From: Chitinophaga nivalis
GTDB lineage: Bacteria > Bacteroidota > Bacteroidia > Chitinophagales > Chitinophagaceae
Direction of reading: 5' to 3'
DNA: 64,000 bases
NCBI RefSeq assembly: GCF_025989125.1
Contig: NZ_JAPDNR010000001.1
Span: forward strand, 4,948,087-5,012,086
Every line of letters starts with the position of its first letter. The stretch's first letter is position 1. Under the pieces are notes generated by a model. It made no database searches. It had not been told where the DNA came from and saw only the letters and a list, made by a program, of their open reading frames with translations. The position numbers were made by a program, and so were the translations under genes. This document shows positions 62,617 through 64,000 of this stretch, in pieces.

Positions 62617-63450
62617 TCAGGTGCCGGTGGGCAGGTCTTCATTCCTGTTTTCGGATTTAATCAGGATACGGAGCTGGTGGGTATTAAATACCTGGGAATA
62701 CGGCTGGATACTTTTGGTCACAAACACACTGCCCCCAATGATACTGTTTCTGCCGATCACGGTTTCGCCTCCCAGTATCGTACTTCTGGCATAAATAATT
62801 ACATTGTCTTCTACCGTAGGATGCCGCTTGGAAGTAGATAATTCCTTGGCTACCTGTAAAGCCCCCAGGGTTACCCCCTGATAAATCACCACATTGGCGC
62901 CGATGACACTGGTAGCCCCAATGACAATACCCGTACCATGGTCAATGACAAAAGGGACGCCGATAGAGGCTTCCGGATGAATATCAATACCTGTTTTACC
63001 ATGGGCGAATTCGCTGATGATGCGGGGCAGTACCGGTACCTGCAACTGTGATAAGCGGTTGGCAATACGATATACGGTGATGGCATAAAATCCCGGGTAG
63101 GATACAATCACTTCGTTGACACTCGTAGCGGCCGGGTCGTAGGCATGAATCGTAGCAGCGTCCTGCCGGAGATGCTGGTAAATGGTACCGAGCGAATCAT
63201 AAAAGGCAGCCACAATTGCTTCGATATTAATTTCCCGGGGATCGAGGTAGGTCAGCAACATGTTTTCCAGATCGATCTGATTTTTTTTAAGCACCCCTTC
63301 ATAGGAAGTATATTTAGGGAGATGATTACCGGGAAAAAGAAACTGTACCAAATCGTTCAGCCACGAGATGGCATCCTGTGATGTGGGGGTCGCCTCCCAT
63401 TCTGCCTGATGGGTTTTACGCAAAAGATTTACCAGGGCTTGGGTATCCAT
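62617..63450 (-). CDS. serine O-acetyltransferase
   Basis: A 277-residue enzyme that makes O-acetylserine for cysteine synthesis. The C-terminal left-handed beta-helix shows the signature GKTGIDIHPEASIGVPFVIDHGTG and VVIYQGVTLGALQ. The N-terminal domain is longer than in EpsC-type enzymes, as in other Bacteroidota. About 110 bp upstream (63557-63575) is a copy of the 19-bp motif found near metY, which fits cysteine-related control. Confidence 0.9.
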   Translation of the reverse strand: MDTQALVNLLRKTHQAEWEATPTSQDAISWLNDLVQFLFPGNHLPKYTSYEGVLKKNQIDLENMLLTYLDPREINIEAIVAAFYDSLGTIYQHLRQDAATIHAYDPAATSVNEVIVSYPGFYAITVYRIANRLSQLQVPVLPRIISEFAHGKTGIDIHPEASIGVPFVIDHGTGIVIGATSVIGANVVIYQGVTLGALQVAKELSTSKRHPTVEDNVIIYARSTILGGETVIGRNSIIGGSVFVTKSIQPYSQVFNTHQLRILIKSENRNEDLPTGT

Positions 63451-63556
63451 GTTTTCAATTATTGATGATCAGATCATTATTTAAGATGATGGCTTACAGC
63501 GAAGCTGTATTGCACCAGTGTACAGGGTTCCTGCGCTACCGACGGTAAGATATGAA

Positions 63557-63575
63557 TAATCTACTAAATTAGTAG
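63557..63575 (-). promoter_or_regulatory. 19-bp motif copy 3 (candidate sulfur-regulon operator)
   Basis: On the minus strand CTACTAATTTAGTAGATTA, including a perfect inverted repeat CTACTAA-A-TTAGTAG (63561-63575). It lies 110 bp upstream of the serine acetyltransferase start and also upstream of the divergent GH5-like gene, so either may be the target. Confidence 0.5.
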
Positions 63576-63738
63576 GATAATATTTTACCTGGCTGACCCT
63601 TACCGGCAAGCATTCGCTCCATCTCTCTGCCAGACAGCTTTTAGCCCTATGATGTAGTATTGAAGTAGTGGAAAAAAAGGCGGATATACGGTAGCGCTTT
63701 ACCTTAACGGCTTCATTGTTTCATCTAAAAATTCCACT

Positions 63739-64000
63739 ATGCAGATCCACGTTTTCCGCCATGTCCTATGGTTATTTGTTGTTATGACCCTGTTTACAAC
63801 GCCCGCCTATTCCCAGTTGTCCCGTTTGCAGGCCAACGGCACCCGAATGGTCAATGAAGCCGGCCAGGAAGTGATCCTGAAAGGGGTTGGCCTCGGGGGC
63901 TGGCTACTACAGGAAGGGTATATGATTAAACCATCCTTTACCGGTGGCGGCACCCAATGGTCCATTAAAAAACGGCTGTATGACCAGGGGCAGTCTGACG
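63739..64000 (+). CDS. GH5-like cellulase, partial (N-terminus only)
   Basis: An ATG at 63739 opens a frame that runs off the window (87 residues). After a signal peptide (MQIHVFRHVLWLFVVMTLFTT ending near PAYS) comes LSRLQANGTRMVNEAGQEV and ILKGVGLGGWLLQEGYM, the conserved first strand of GH5-type endoglucanases. The catalytic residues are outside the window, so the substrate is not known. Confidence 0.8.
   Translation, partial: MQIHVFRHVLWLFVVMTLFTTPAYSQLSRLQANGTRMVNEAGQEVILKGVGLGGWLLQEGYMIKPSFTGGGTQWSIKKRLYDQGQSD

Overview
The window reads as chromosome from a member of the Bacteroidota, most likely Chitinophagaceae (Chitinophaga-like). The reasons are a SusC/SusD pair, promoters of the Bacteroidota type (TTTG, about 19-21 bp, TAnnTTTG), many small lipoproteins, few Shine-Dalgarno sequences, an MqnA menaquinone gene and a LytTR two-component pair. 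Identifications come from reading the translations and motifs; no database search was run. No rRNA, tRNA, CRISPR array or insertion sequence was seen.

Layout. 0-6 kb: the 5' end of a CGNR/ABATE-type regulator facing a 34-bp perfect palindrome, a GT-C type membrane glycosyltransferase, and a coupled four-gene operon (UbiA-type phosphoribosyltransferase, DprE1-like oxidase, DprE2-like reductase, HAD-IB phosphatase) that looks like a full polyprenyl-phosphate-arabinofuranose pathway. 6-16.5 kb: fatty acid desaturase, peptide-binding lipoprotein, M1 aminopeptidase, a histidine-rich peptide with a double-glycine leader, an F420/NADP-type oxidoreductase, mqnA, purB, YraN and mannose-6-phosphate isomerase. 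16.5-21.5 kb: quinone oxidoreductase, a GNAT, then a tight minus-strand operon of two PF10127-type nucleotidyltransferases and a Pnkp-like kinase-phosphatase, a probable RNA repair system. 21.7-32.6 kb: metY, an AsmA-like protein, a copper oxidase with a CopB-like C-terminal extension, lepA, acyl-CoA-binding protein, ornithine aminotransferase and a VIT-like membrane protein.

32.6-40.5 kb: small membrane proteins, a candidate structured RNA, an isoprenylcysteine-type methyltransferase, three tandem lipoproteins with an eqolisin-like (G1 peptidase-like) domain, an exonuclease, and a small minus-strand transcript with a 15-codon ORF behind a strong Shine-Dalgarno. 40.5-48 kb: LytTR regulator/kinase pair, GlxA-type regulator, tandem bacilliredoxins, and GNAT and MarR genes behind a promoter with an embedded operator. 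48-55 kb: SusC-SusD-CocE/S15 hydrolase operon. 55-64 kb: GNATs, a MocR regulator with a repeat operator, an NlpC/P60-like hydrolase, a phosphotransferase, an L,D-transpeptidase, serine acetyltransferase and the start of a GH5-like cellulase.

Two candidate systems stand out: the nucleotidyltransferase/nucleotidyltransferase/kinase-phosphatase operon (18246-21415), which has RNA end-healing parts but no ligase, and a 19-bp near-palindrome shared by metY, the serine acetyltransferase gene and the SusCD operon, which suggests a sulfur regulon.
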